In this document: positions 1-8,653 of the stretch, piece after piece | Layout: each line of letters opens with the position of its first letter | How positions within the stretch are numbered: position 1 is the first letter of the stretch | Source of the DNA: Bin125 sp026705025 | GTDB taxonomy: Bacteria > Chloroflexota > Dehalococcoidia > Bin125 | Direction: 5' to 3' | DNA: 64,000 bases | Assembly: GCA_026705025.1 (NCBI GenBank) | Contig: JAPPBN010000030.1 | Coordinates: forward strand, 29,484-93,483 | Translations under genes and position numbers: made by a program | Notes under the pieces: generated by a model | What the model saw: the letters and a program-made list of their open reading frames with translations, nothing else | Database searches by the model: none | What the model was told of the DNA's origin: nothing

Positions 1-408
1 CGCGCCACGCTCGAAACGGCCCGACACGGATATCTCTCAACGGCTTCGGCAGAGGGCGATCCGCATCTCCAGCCGGTGGTGTTTCAGCTTGTGGAGGACT
101 CGGTCTACATCGCCATTGACGAGAAACCGAAGACAACACTTCGTCTTCGACGGCTGACGAACATCGAGTCCAATCCGAGGTTCGCTTTGCTGGTCGACAA
201 CTATGACGATACCTGGGATCGACTGTGGTGGATTCTGTTGCGCGGACCGGCGACTGTGTTGTGGCCATCAACGTGGGATGTTGATGAATCGAACGCGGCG
301 ATCAGGGCGCTTCGAGCGAAGTATCCGCAGTACGAGTCGATGGCGCTGGAGGAGCGCCCTCTGCTGAAGCTGACGCCCGACCGGATTACGCGCTGGTCGG
401 CCTCGTGA
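1..408 (+). CDS. PPOX-class (pyridoxamine oxidase-like / F420-type) protein, 5' truncated
   Basis: The reading frame is open from the first base, so the N-terminus lies outside the window; 135 residues remain. The visible pattern HGYLSTASAEGDPHLQPVVF, followed by a strand run with FALLVDNYDD and a WWILLRGPA segment, is typical of split-barrel flavin- or F420-binding proteins of the PPOX class (TIGR03668-like). These bind a flavin or deazaflavin and reduce or oxidise small molecules in the cytoplasm. It ends one base before the convergent SDR gene. The family call is fairly good; cofactor and substrate cannot be read from the sequence. Confidence 0.7.
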   Translation, partial: RATLETARHGYLSTASAEGDPHLQPVVFQLVEDSVYIAIDEKPKTTLRLRRLTNIESNPRFALLVDNYDDTWDRLWWILLRGPATVLWPSTWDVDESNAAIRALRAKYPQYESMALEERPLLKLTPDRITRWSAS

Positions 409-409
409 G

Positions 410-1201
410 CTACCTCCAGTCGCGGCCGGTGAACTGGTTGTAGCGGGCGTCGGGACCGGTCCAGCCGCCGTCGACGACGAGCTTCTGTCCGGTGATCAGC
501 GCTGAAGCGTCGGATGCCAGGAACAGCGCGGCATTGGCGATGTCGATCGCCTCTCCCGATCGGCCGATTGGGTGCATCTGCGCCCAGTCCTGTCTGGTCT
601 GTTCGACGCGCTCTTCGCTGAGCCATCCCTGACCGGTGGCGATGCCTCCGGGGCAGATGCAGTTGATCCGGATGTTCTTGGACGCCCACTCGCCAGCCGC
701 AGCCTGGACCATGGCGATCACGGCGCCCTTGGACGCGCAGTAGGCTCCCATCCCGGCCAGGCCGACCAGCCCGGCAACCGATGCCGTCGCAATGATCGAT
801 CCGCCGCCGGCGCGCTCGAGGTGCGGGATGCCGTACTTCATGCCCAGCCAGACCCCGCGGATGTTGACGTCCGAGACCAGGTCGTAGGTATGTTCCGGAC
901 ACTCCAGAATGCCGCCCTCAGGCGGTCCGACGCCGGCATTGTTGTAGATCACGTCGACCCGGCCCCAGGCTTCGTCGGCGGCCGAGAACATGCCCTGCAC
1001 GTCCTCGCCGTTGCGCACATCGGTCTCGACGTACAACGCCGCGTCGCCGATGTCCGAAGCGACCGATGGTCCTCGCTCCGCGTTGCGATCGGCGATCAAG
1101 ACCCTCGCTCCTTCGGAGGCGAAGAGCCGCGCCGTCGCCTCACCGATGCCCGACGCGCCTCCGGTGATCACCGCCACCTTGCCTGTCAATCGATCAGCCA
1201 T
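410..1201 (-). CDS. Short-chain dehydrogenase/reductase (SDR), third gene of an SDR trio
   Basis: 263 residues, classical SDR length. It shows the Rossmann TGGASGIG motif near residue 12, NNAG, the catalytic Ser in the ATASVAG region, YCASK as the Tyr-x-x-x-Lys pair and a C-terminal VDGGWTG cap. It should oxidise or reduce a hydroxyl/carbonyl group with NAD(P). The ATG at 1201 has AGAGGAA upstream and sits 13 nt after the preceding SDR stop, so the genes are probably co-transcribed. It is very similar to the next SDR, including the shared GVWLGMKYGIPHLERAGGGS stretch, so the two are recent tandem duplicates. Substrate unknown. Confidence 0.9.
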   Translation of the reverse strand: MADRLTGKVAVITGGASGIGEATARLFASEGARVLIADRNAERGPSVASDIGDAALYVETDVRNGEDVQGMFSAADEAWGRVDVIYNNAGVGPPEGGILECPEHTYDLVSDVNIRGVWLGMKYGIPHLERAGGGSIIATASVAGLVGLAGMGAYCASKGAVIAMVQAAAGEWASKNIRINCICPGGIATGQGWLSEERVEQTRQDWAQMHPIGRSGEAIDIANAALFLASDASALITGQKLVVDGGWTGPDARYNQFTGRDWR

Positions 1202-1214
1202 GAACTGTTCCTCT

Positions 1215-2012
1215 CTATCCCTGCGAATACTGAGGTCCCATGACCTGGACGTAGCGGTCGTCGAGGCTGGTCCAGCCGCCGTCGACGACCAGTTTCTGCC
1301 CTGTAATGAGTGAGGATGCGTCCGAGGCCAGGAAGAGCGCCGCATTGGCGATGTCGATCGCCTCGCCCGAGCGGCGCACCGGGTTGTACTGAGCCATGAA
1401 TTCACGTGACTGCTCGATCTGGTCCTCGTCGCGAGAACCCTGGCCGGTCGCGATGTTGCCGGGCAGGATGCAGTTGATGCGGATGTTCTTCGAGGCCCAT
1501 TCGCCGGCGGCTGCCTGAACCATCGCAACCACGGCGCCCTTGGAGGCGCAGTATGCCGAGACACCGGCCACGCCCGTGATTGCCGCGATCGAGGCGGTGA
1601 CGATGATTGAGCCGCCACCCGCGCGCTCCAGGTGCGGGATTCCGTACTTCATGCCCAGCCAGACGCCGCGAATGTTGACGTCGGAAATCAGGTCGTATCG
1701 CTCTTCCGAACACTCGGTCACCCGACCCTCGGGACCACCGACGCCGGCGTTGTTGTAGATCACATCCACGCGGCCCCAGGCCTCGTCGGCCACGGCGAAC
1801 ATGCCCTGCACGTCCTCGCCGGAGCGCACGTCGGTCTCGACGAAGCGGGCTGCGTCGCCGATTTCTGAGGCCACCATCGGTCCTCGCGACGAGTCGCGGT
1901 CGGCAATCACGACTCGCGCGCCTTCCGAAGCGAAGAGCCGGGCTGACGCTTCGCCGAGCCCGGAGGCTCCTCCGGTGATGACCGCGACTTTGTCTTTGAG
2001 CCGTTGAGGCAT
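1215..2012 (-). CDS. Short-chain dehydrogenase/reductase (SDR), second gene of the trio
   Basis: 265 residues with TGGASGLG, NNAGVGG, a Ser in the VTASIAA region, YCASK and VDGGWTS, the complete SDR catalytic set. The chosen start is the ATG at 2012; an upstream in-frame extension has no SDR similarity and runs into a palindromic repeat. It is a close paralogue of the following SDR and more distant from the preceding one. The trio may handle related alcohols or successive steps in one pathway. Cofactor preference and substrate are not evident. Confidence 0.9.
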   Translation of the reverse strand: MPQRLKDKVAVITGGASGLGEASARLFASEGARVVIADRDSSRGPMVASEIGDAARFVETDVRSGEDVQGMFAVADEAWGRVDVIYNNAGVGGPEGRVTECSEERYDLISDVNIRGVWLGMKYGIPHLERAGGGSIIVTASIAAITGVAGVSAYCASKGAVVAMVQAAAGEWASKNIRINCILPGNIATGQGSRDEDQIEQSREFMAQYNPVRRSGEAIDIANAALFLASDASSLITGQKLVVDGGWTSLDDRYVQVMGPQYSQG

Positions 2013-2042
2013 CGGTCTCTCCGTTGTTTTCGTCGGAGGGCG

Positions 2043-2085
2043 GCCCCCTCCGTCACTTCGTGACACCTCCCCCAGAGGGGGAGGT
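2043..2085. repeat. Dispersed palindromic repeat, family B, copy 1
   Basis: A GC-rich palindromic element between two SDR genes, made of CCCCCTCC, the small palindrome GTCACTTCGTGAC, and CCTCCCCCAGAGGGGGAGG. A related arrangement (GTCACATTGTGAC followed by CTCCCCCTGTTGGGGGAG) occurs at 50286-50344, so this is a dispersed family and not a local accident. As RNA it would form a stable stem that could attenuate expression inside the SDR operon. Confidence 0.65.
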
Positions 2086-2099
2086 CTTGGTGTTGGCGC

Positions 2100-2906
2100 C
2101 TACGAGAAGTCGACGCCGGCGAAGTCGGCCCAACGTCCGTCGACCGCCGTCCAGCCGCCATCGACAACGATTGCCTGACCGGTCATGAAGGATGACTCAT
2201 CGGAGGCGAGGAACAACGCTGCCTGGGCGATATCGCTGCCCTCGCCCGAGCGGCCCAACGGGTGCGCTGTGGCGTTACGCTCGCGTCGGCGTTCCAGCTG
2301 CGCGGGATCCTGGGGGCCTTGCGAGTTGTCGCCGATCCGCGTCGCGATCGCGCCGGGGCAGATGCAGTTGATCCGGATGCCCGACGATGCGAACTCACCG
2401 GCAACGGTGCGGGTCAGGGAAATCACGCCGCCCTTGGAGGCGCAATAGGCGGTGATGCCCGACAGTCCTGAGAGTCCCGCCACAGAGGCTGTGGAGATGA
2501 TCGAGCCTCCCCCCGCGCGCTGCAGGTGGGGAATGCCGTACTTCATGCCCAGCCAAACGCCGCGCAGGTTAATCGCCATGATCTCGTCGAAGACTTCCTC
2601 GGGACAGTCGCGGACGTTGTCTTCGCGGCCACCGATGCCGGCGTTGTTGTAGATGATGTTGACCCCGCCAAAGGCGTCGACGGCGGCCTGGTACATCGCC
2701 TGGACGTCCTCGCCTTTGGAGACGTCGCCGGTGAAGGCGACGGCCGCCTCCCCGATTCCCGAGGCAGCATCCTCGGCCCGTTCGGCCCAGCGATCCATGA
2801 CCAGGACGCGAGCGCCTTCCTCGGCAAACAGCTCGGCTGTCGCCCGGCCCATGCCCGAGCCCGCTCCGGTGATGACGGCGACTTTGCCGTCCAGTAGTCT
2901 TGCCAT
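2100..2906 (-). CDS. Short-chain dehydrogenase/reductase (SDR), first gene of the trio
   Basis: 268 residues with TGAGSGMG, NNAGIGG, a Ser in the STASVAG region, YCASK and VDGGWTAVDG. The start is well supported by an AGGAGGT ribosome binding site directly upstream of the ATG at 2906. It heads the SDR trio, followed by a 600-bp upstream region that could hold the promoter. It shares GVWLGMKYGIPHL with both other SDRs, so all three derive from one ancestor. NAD(P)-dependent alcohol/ketone interconversion is expected. Confidence 0.9.
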   Translation of the reverse strand: MARLLDGKVAVITGAGSGMGRATAELFAEEGARVLVMDRWAERAEDAASGIGEAAVAFTGDVSKGEDVQAMYQAAVDAFGGVNIIYNNAGIGGREDNVRDCPEEVFDEIMAINLRGVWLGMKYGIPHLQRAGGGSIISTASVAGLSGLSGITAYCASKGGVISLTRTVAGEFASSGIRINCICPGAIATRIGDNSQGPQDPAQLERRRERNATAHPLGRSGEGSDIAQAALFLASDESSFMTGQAIVVDGGWTAVDGRWADFAGVDFS

Positions 2907-3030
2907 CTCAGAACCTCCTGCTAGAGGCGCGACCCACGACGCGCACCGTAGGGAGGGTAGAGCCTGGAAGAAGCGGTTTTCAGGTTTCGGCTGAAATTCT
3001 TTTTCACGGCCGAAACGGACCGGATCTGGT

Positions 3031-3061
3031 CACGATCTCCAGTGTTTAGCTGGAGATCGTG
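3031..3061. repeat. Perfect 12-bp inverted repeat with 7-nt loop
   Basis: CACGATCTCCAG at 3031-3042 is exactly the reverse complement of CTGGAGATCGTG at 3050-3061, with TGTTTAG between. There is no adjacent T-run, so it is a poor intrinsic terminator. An operator for a dimeric regulator of the SDR genes starting 125 bp away is equally possible. Confidence 0.7.
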
Positions 3062-3070
3062 AATCCGGGA

Positions 3071-3120
3071 CGTTCAGCTTTTTTCAGCTTTTTTCAGGTT
3101 TCTTCAGCATTCTTCGGACC
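3071..3120. repeat. Helically phased 10-bp direct repeat (TTCAGCTTTT type)
   Basis: Five consecutive 10-base blocks: CGTTCAGCTT, TTTTCAGCTT, TTTTCAGGTT, TCTTCAGCAT, TCTTCGGACC. The exact 10-bp period places TTCAG and the T-tracts on one face of the helix, as in intrinsically bent DNA or a cooperative binding array. Function unknown. Confidence 0.7.
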
Positions 3121-3394
3121 TCTGCAGGCGTTCCCTGTGTTCGGGCTCGTTCGGATGCGTTCGGCGGTGTCGGAACAGCAGGCGGTTGTCACGTGGTCGC
3201 TCCCTCGCAGCTATGTTGGCGCCGCCGGAGGCGACGGCCGGTGCGCTACGGGTTAGTGTACAGAACTTGTGTTCTCCTGCCAGTGATCTGTGCGTGGGAG
3301 TGTTCGCTCAGGGCGAGTCGGGAACCTGGAGAGCAGCGCAGCGGCCGGGACGTACCCACTTAGATGGGCACAGCCGCGGTCACCCGCTGCGGAG

Positions 3395-3427
3395 CCCTCA
3401 CCCCCACCCTCTCCCTCGGGAGAGGGG
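3395..3427. repeat. Dispersed palindromic repeat, family A, copy 1
   Basis: CCCTCACCCCCACCCTCTCC followed by CTCGGGAGAGGG. The same CCCTCACCCTAACCCTCTCCC / GGGAGAGGG theme recurs at 19842-19877, 45987-46081 (two copies, inverted) and 47651-47684, always between genes. This is a REP-like short palindrome; no transposase accompanies it. Confidence 0.75.
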
Positions 3428-3519
3428 GCCGAAACCAGGAGCGATGGGCAGGTCTCCAGAGGAGAGTGCGGACGCGGATATTGCCATTTCAGGCGGATGG
3501 CTGGTCGTTTGGACAGCAC

Positions 3520-4764
3520 CTAGGTGAGGGCGTCGGCGATCGCCAGTTCCGCGATTCGTTCGTCGTCGTAGCTGAGGATGTCGCGCAGCACCAGATCGTT
3601 GTCTCGGCCGATTGACGGGGCAACCGAGCGGTAGCTGGGTGGCGTCTCCGTCATCTGCCCCTTGGCCGCCTCGAAGGTTGTCGTGCCGTGCTCGGGATGC
3701 TCCATGGCGACGAAGTGCCCACGATGCCGCATCTGCGGATCCTGGGCGGCCGCCGAGCTGTTTGAGACCGCGTGGGCTGGCACGCCGAAGGCCTGGAGCA
3801 TGTACTCGATCTCGACCGCGCCGCGTTCCGAAGCCCAGGTTGCAACGATGCCGTTGAGTTCGTCCTCATTCGCCCGGCGCGCGGCGAGGTCGGCGAAGCG
3901 GTCGTCGCAGGTCAGTTCGCCCTGGCCCATCGCTGAACAGAGATTGGCCCAGTCGCCGTCGTCGCGGACGGCGATCGCGACCCAATCGTCGTCGCCGGAT
4001 GCGGCATAGCAGCCGTGGGGCGCCATGTCGGGGTCGGCGTTGCCGACGAGTTGTGGGACGCGTCCGTTGACGTGGTAGTCGAGCAGCGCCGTGCTCATGA
4101 AGTGCAGAGACGACTCCGCCTGTGCCTGGTCGATGTAGAGTCCCTCGCCTGTCCGATCGCGGTGATCGAGCGCGGCGAGGATCGTTGGCAAGGCGAAGCG
4201 CGGGGAGAGGTAGTCGGTATAGGCCGAATACGGCCCGATCGGCGAGCCGCCGGGATTGCCGGCCAGCGCGATGTACCCACCGATCGCTGCGCCCATCGTG
4301 CCGAATCCGGCAACCCGTGAGAGCGGCCCTTCCTGTCCGAAGAGGCAGGTCGAAAGCATGATCAGCTCTGGTTTGATCTGCCTGAGCGACTCGTAGTCCA
4401 TGCCCCACGCGCGCATGGCGCGGGGCGAGAACGACTCGGTTAGGACGTCGCACCACTTGATCAGGTCGAGCAGGACGGCACGCCCCTCGTCGGTGCCGAG
4501 ATTGAGCGAGAGTCCGAGCTTGTTGACGTTCATGTTGCCGAACAGGCCGGAGTGGTCCGGTCCCTGCCCGTTGTTGTGATAGGGACCAATCCCACGCGCC
4601 GTCTCGATCCGGTTGGCCGATTCGACGCGGACCACCGTCGCCCCGAAGTCGGCCATGGCGCGGGTCGCCGTTGGTCCGGCTACAACCCACATCAGGTCGA
4701 GCACCTTGAGTCCGGCGAGCGCGCCCTCGGCCGGGATTCCGGGAGCGTTGTTGAGCGTTGTCAT
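3520..4764 (-). CDS. CaiB/BaiF family (family III) CoA-transferase, subunit with catalytic Asp
   Basis: 414 residues, normal for family III CoA-transferases, which move CoA between carboxylic acids through an Asp-linked anhydride. N-terminal GLKVLDLMWVVAGPTATRAM is the family's opening strand-helix. Asp184 in AYTDYLSP aligns by eye with the catalytic Asp of formyl-CoA transferase. The ATG at 4764 follows the TAG of the upstream CaiB gene with no gap, so the two are translated together and probably form a heteromer. Substrate unknown. Confidence 0.88.
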   Translation of the reverse strand: MTTLNNAPGIPAEGALAGLKVLDLMWVVAGPTATRAMADFGATVVRVESANRIETARGIGPYHNNGQGPDHSGLFGNMNVNKLGLSLNLGTDEGRAVLLDLIKWCDVLTESFSPRAMRAWGMDYESLRQIKPELIMLSTCLFGQEGPLSRVAGFGTMGAAIGGYIALAGNPGGSPIGPYSAYTDYLSPRFALPTILAALDHRDRTGEGLYIDQAQAESSLHFMSTALLDYHVNGRVPQLVGNADPDMAPHGCYAASGDDDWVAIAVRDDGDWANLCSAMGQGELTCDDRFADLAARRANEDELNGIVATWASERGAVEIEYMLQAFGVPAHAVSNSSAAAQDPQMRHRGHFVAMEHPEHGTTTFEAAKGQMTETPPSYRSVAPSIGRDNDLVLRDILSYDDERIAELAIADALT

Positions 4765-6006
4765 CTAGATCACCCCACGTTCCCGCAGGTCGCTGATCGC
4801 GTCGTCGTCGAGGCCGAGTTCCGCGTAGACCTCGGCGTTGTGTTCGCCGAGCGTTGGCGCTCGGCGACGGTACTCAATCTCGTTGTCGGAGAGCTTGACG
4901 AACGGCCCGGGGAACCGCACCGGGTCCGGCCAGCCGGGCATCTCGTGCTCGCGCCAGAACTCCCGTGCCTCGAACTGCTCCGAGTTGGCGACTTCGTCGA
5001 CGGTCGTGACGGGGACGATCAGGAGTGAGCGCGACTGGGCCTCTGCGAACAGCTCGTCGCGGCTGCGCTTCTTCAGGAACTCGCCGACCACCTCCATCAA
5101 CCGGGCCCAGTCGGAGAGCGGCCGCGCGCCGGAGATGAACTCCGCGCCGAGACCGATCCAGTCGAGATCTCGGTCCTCGAGCGAGCACTCGCCTTCGTCG
5201 TACATCCACTCGAAGAGGCGTCGCGAGAACGGTCCGATGCCCGAGCCGAAGAGGAAGGTCAGGGAGATGTATCCGTCGGCGACCTCCCAGATCAGTTTGC
5301 CGGTGAACGGCCCGACAGCCATGCCGCCGGCGACGCGGGCAGTCTCGGCCGCTCCGATCGAGGCAGCGAGATTGGCCGACATCGTGGCGGCGGCCACGGA
5401 TTGTTGGGCCGAAATGTCGATGTGCTGTCCGCGGCCGATCTTGCTTCGCGCGCGCAGCGCGACCATGGCGGCGATCGCCGCTTCGCCGCTGGCGTGACTC
5501 CAGGCCTGCGGCACGGACACGCGAACCGGCGCCTCACCGGCGCCGCCCGAGAGAATCAGCGGTCCGCCTGCCGCCATAAGGATCAGGTCTGTCGCCTGGT
5601 ATCCAGCTTTGGGGCCCGATTGTCCGAACGCGGAGATTGATGTGTAGATGAGACCGTCATGATCCGCCGACAGGTCGTCGTAGCCCAGCCCGCGAGCGGC
5701 CATCGCGCCGGGGTCGGCGGACTCGAGGACGAAGTCGGCGCCGGCGGCGAGTTGGCGGATCAGAGCTTGACCGTCCGGATGGTCGAGGTTGCAGGTGATG
5801 CCGCGCTTGTTGCGCGCGTAGGCCCACCAGAAGAGCGAGCGGTCGGGCCCGGGATCGTCGCCGGCGAAGGGTCCGACAGCTCGCGCTGATGATCCATCAG
5901 GCGGCTCAATCGCGATCACGTCGGCGCCCAGGTCGGCGAGGATCTGGCCGGCCAACATGCCGCGCTGATCGGTCAAATCCAGCACGCGATACGGCGATAA
6001 CAGCAT
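4765..6006 (-). CDS. CaiB/BaiF family CoA-transferase, subunit lacking the catalytic Asp
   Basis: 413 residues with the family opening VLDLTDQRGMLAGQILADLG and the later RGQHIDISAQQS segment. At the position aligning with the catalytic Asp the sequence reads QAWSHASGEAA, with Trp instead of Asp. It is probably the non-catalytic partner of the abutting downstream CaiB gene, as in two-subunit enzymes such as benzylsuccinate CoA-transferase. Its N-terminal region resembles the first half of the fused protein at 20138-22564. Gene order is always Asp-less first, Asp-bearing second. Confidence 0.85.
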   Translation of the reverse strand: MLLSPYRVLDLTDQRGMLAGQILADLGADVIAIEPPDGSSARAVGPFAGDDPGPDRSLFWWAYARNKRGITCNLDHPDGQALIRQLAAGADFVLESADPGAMAARGLGYDDLSADHDGLIYTSISAFGQSGPKAGYQATDLILMAAGGPLILSGGAGEAPVRVSVPQAWSHASGEAAIAAMVALRARSKIGRGQHIDISAQQSVAAATMSANLAASIGAAETARVAGGMAVGPFTGKLIWEVADGYISLTFLFGSGIGPFSRRLFEWMYDEGECSLEDRDLDWIGLGAEFISGARPLSDWARLMEVVGEFLKKRSRDELFAEAQSRSLLIVPVTTVDEVANSEQFEAREFWREHEMPGWPDPVRFPGPFVKLSDNEIEYRRRAPTLGEHNAEVYAELGLDDDAISDLRERGVI

Positions 6007-6066
6007 CAGGCGGCCTCCTCCCCCTCGGCGATTGAAGGGTATCGCAAGCGACGAGCGGTCGGCGGC

Positions 6067-7137
6067 TTACTGCAGCGCGCCGGATCCGCTGATCTCCCAC
6101 GCCTCCTGGACCACACCGGCTCGATGCGCGTGGAGCATTCGGTGCAGGAGCACCGTGCTGTCTGAGTAGTGCGGAATCATCTCGACCCGGTCGCCGATCC
6201 TCAGTGCATCGCCGTCGTCGCGCGATAGGTGGGTGTGCTCGGCGCTGAGCCCGACGCAGCTCCAGCCTTCCGGGTTGACAACCGACGGCAGACCGGTGTG
6301 CCGGCCCGTCGCCTTCCAGCCAGCGTCTCCGGAGGCCCTATCGGGGCTGGCGGCTGAAACGACCTGACAGACGAGGCTCAGAGCTCTGCGGTGGTTGGTC
6401 ACGCCCATCGTTTCGTAGGTCAGGTCCATGAGCGCCGCGCCGCCCGCCTGGAGTTCGCGCAGGATGCCCTGCTTGAGCACATAGCGATAGTTGCCGCTGC
6501 CGCCTCCGGAGAGCACTTCGATCTCATGTCCGTCGGCCCGGCACAAATCATGAGCACGCGCGAGGATCGACGCAGATGCCGCGGTCTCGCGTTCCTTTTC
6601 CTCCTCCGGCAGTCCCATCACATGACCTTCGTAGCCCATCAGACCACGGAGTCGGACCGCCGGCATGTCGGCAATCAGCGCGCAGAGGGCCGGCGCTTCC
6701 TCGGGCGTGACGCCGCAGCGGTGCAGATTGACGTCGATGTCGACCAGCAGATCGATGGTCACGTCGGCGGCGTCGGCCGCTGCGGAGATCTCGCGGATGT
6801 TGGCGGCGTCGTCAACCGCCACGCAGAGGGTCGCCAGTCTGGCGACTTCGACCAGTCGCGCGACCTTCCGCTCTCCAACGACCTCATTGGCGATCAGGAT
6901 GTCGGTGATGCCGCCGTTGGCCATGGCCAACGCCTCCGACGCCTTGGCGCATGTCACGCCGACGGCGCCGGCGTCGATCAACCTCAGTGCCATCGCCGGA
7001 GCCTTACAGGCCTTGACGTGCGGGCGCCAGTCGATACCGGCGTCGGCGCAGCGTTGCGCCATCAGTGAGGCGTTGTGGTCGAGCGCGTCCAGATCGACCA
7101 GCAGCGCCGGCGTGTCCAGATCCCAGATTGAGGTCAT
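6067..7137 (-). CDS. DSD1-like PLP enzyme (D-threonine aldolase / D-serine dehydratase family, fold III)
   Basis: 356 residues, the usual family length. Residues 3-20 (IWDLDTPALLVDLDALDHN) and RPHVKACK around residue 40 give the alanine-racemase-like barrel with the PLP lysine. GLMGYEGHVMG lies mid-protein. The C-terminal domain ends with PHYSDSTVLLHRMLHAH, comparable to the metal-binding His region of D-threonine aldolases. It would cleave or dehydrate D-3-hydroxy amino acids. It precedes the CaiB pair (60-bp gap) and is divergent from a damaged hydrolase gene 48 bp away. Aldolase versus dehydratase cannot be decided. Confidence 0.8.
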   Translation of the reverse strand: MTSIWDLDTPALLVDLDALDHNASLMAQRCADAGIDWRPHVKACKAPAMALRLIDAGAVGVTCAKASEALAMANGGITDILIANEVVGERKVARLVEVARLATLCVAVDDAANIREISAAADAADVTIDLLVDIDVNLHRCGVTPEEAPALCALIADMPAVRLRGLMGYEGHVMGLPEEEKERETAASASILARAHDLCRADGHEIEVLSGGGSGNYRYVLKQGILRELQAGGAALMDLTYETMGVTNHRRALSLVCQVVSAASPDRASGDAGWKATGRHTGLPSVVNPEGWSCVGLSAEHTHLSRDDGDALRIGDRVEMIPHYSDSTVLLHRMLHAHRAGVVQEAWEISGSGALQ

Positions 7138-7185
7138 AGCATGCTCCCTACCAAAGACAGTGGAAGCCTAACGAAACGCCGACCC

Positions 7186-7928
7186 ATGCCCTTTGCTGAG
7201 ATCAACGGACTACAGCTCTTCTATCACGAACAGGGACCGGTTGATCCTGATGCGCCGACGATCGTCTTCGTTCATGGCACGCAGGGCAATGCCTCGCTGT
7301 ACGCGGGTCTGATGGATGCGCTCTCTGACCGATTTCGCTGTGCGGTACTGAACCATCGCGGGCGTCCGCCGTCGGAATCGCCGGACGATGCATCGATGTA
7401 CAGCATCGAGCAGTTTGCCGACGACCAGGCGTCGTTCATCGAACAACGAGGCTACGAAAACATCACCATGATGGGCTGGTCGCTGGGCGTGCGGACGACG
7501 CTGGCTTACCTGCATCGGCACGGATCGGGTCGGGTGGGTCAGGCGATTCTCGTCGCCGGGCCTCCATCTCCGAACTTCGGCGGGCAAGCGTTGACGCCTC
7601 CCGATCAGAGCGCGCCGCCGCGCGAGGTGTGGGGGGAGCAGTTCAGATCGTCGACCGAGGCGTGCTGGGAGGGGTCGCAGCATTCGAGGGCCACGTGCGA
7701 CCTGGAAGCATCGCAATCCCGGTCGCAATCTTTCCCGGCCGACATGATCCGATCTGTCCACATGCGGCGGCTGAGTTCATGGCTCGGGAGATTCCGCACG
7801 CGACGCTGAGGACGTTTGAGGAGTCGGGCCACGCGCCGCTGGTCACTGAGGCTGAACGCTTCGTGGAGGAGACAGCCGCATTCATCAAGCGCTGCGAAGC
7901 GGCTCGCTCGGCCATTACTGGGGACTAG
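7186..7928 (+). pseudogene. Alpha/beta hydrolase interrupted by a frameshift
   Basis: The first part (from the ATG at 7186) has VFVHGTQGNASLY, NHRGRPPS and the nucleophile elbow GWSLG. The last part, with the Asp region FPGRHDPICP and catalytic His in FEESGHAPLV, lies in another frame and ends at the TAG 7926-7928. The two halves join near a run of six G (7631-7636); one extra G would restore a single ORF of about 248 residues, normal for the family. So this is either a decaying gene, a sequencing or assembly error in the homopolymer, or a slippery frameshift. The active-site triad is otherwise intact, which favours a recent event or an error. Confidence 0.75.
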
Positions 7929-7985
7929 TTATCCCCGAAGCGGACAGCGAAGTGTACAGCCGCTGCCGGTCTCCGGAGAGCGGTG

Positions 7986-8651
7986 CTAGCCCTCGGCCAG
8001 TTCCTTGACCAACTCGATGAGGGCGTCGGCCCGGGTCGGGCCGCGTTCGCCGTTGATCACTACGGTGGGCGTACTGGCTAGGCCCTGCGAGACCGCGTCC
8101 GTGTGCTGCTGATAGATCCGGTCGAGGTGCGCGCCGTCGTCGATGCACTGCGCGAACTCGTCGGTGTCCAGACCGAATTCAGCCGCGACGGCAACTGCAC
8201 CGTCGCGTGTATAGGCGTCGCGACTCGGACCTTCGAAGTAGTAGTCGTGGAACTCCCACCAGTGGTCCTGGTCGCCGGCGCATTCGGTCGCCAGCGCGGC
8301 CATCTCGGAGGCTGCGCCATGATTGATGATGTGCCGGTACTCAAAGCGGGCCAGGCCCGTGGCCACCAATTCTTCTTCGATGCGCGGCCCAACCTGGGTC
8401 GCGAAATGACGGCAGCCGCCTCAAAGGAAGTCGGAGTACTCCTGGATCACGACCGGCGCGTTGGGATCGCCGAGCGAGGCGCGATCGCGGATGACCTGGA
8501 CCCGCGCCTGCGCTTCGGCTGACTCCGCCTCCTGCGACGCGGTCGACTGGGTCCCGGTCTCCTGCGCGACATCGTCCCCACCCGAGCACGCAGCGAGGAA
8601 CAACGCACTGAACAGCATGACCAGGACGGTGCTCCGGAGGCAGTGGTTCAC
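7986..8651 (-). CDS. Selenocysteine-containing DsbA-like lipoprotein (U-G-G-C), fifth gene of operon
   Basis: Reading through one in-frame TGA (8421-8423, codon 77) gives a 221-residue protein. The GTG start at 8651 opens a lipoprotein signal peptide with lipobox LAAC. A short linker leads to EYSDFL-U-GGC-RHFA, the DsbA/thioredoxin active site with Sec in place of the first Cys. RHIINHG, ATECAGDQDHWWEFHDYYF and the cis-Pro loop STPTVVING follow, typical of the DsbA-like Thioredoxin_4 group. Both halves are in one frame. It should exchange disulfides on the outer face of the membrane. A hairpin lies 18 nt after the UGA. It starts 2 nt after the stop of the previous paralogue. Confidence 0.9.
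8384..8402 (-). promoter_or_regulatory. Putative bacterial SECIS hairpin, fifth selenoprotein gene
   Basis: RNA GCGACCCAGGUUGGGCCGC begins 18 nt after the UGA. The arms GCGACCCA and UGGGCCGC form 7 of 8 pairs around a GGU loop. Compared with the sibling hairpins a U-A pair is replaced by C-G through changes on both sides (codons GCU to ACC and GAG to GGG). That covariation supports selection on RNA structure. The loop lies 26 nt after the UGA, within the range known for bacterial SECIS elements. Confidence 0.75.
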
Positions 8652-8653
8652 GT

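Larger units (their letters stand above)
2907..3519. other. Long intergenic region upstream of the SDR trio
   Basis: No convincing gene. It contains a perfect inverted repeat (3031-3061), a 10-bp phased CTTTTTTCAG-type repeat (3071-3120) and a family A palindromic repeat (3395-3427). It lies between the end of a CoA-transferase gene and the start of the SDR genes, all on the minus strand. It therefore should hold both a terminator and the SDR promoter. Confidence 0.6.

Noticed and set aside
410..1618. A 402-residue SDR with a long N-terminal extension
   Set aside because: The extra residues are low-complexity frame noise inside the upstream SDR gene; a good RBS and ATG exist at 1201.
3071..3120. 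CRISPR array or iteron origin from the short direct repeats
   Set aside because: Period is only 10 bp, without spacers, cas genes or a replication initiator gene.
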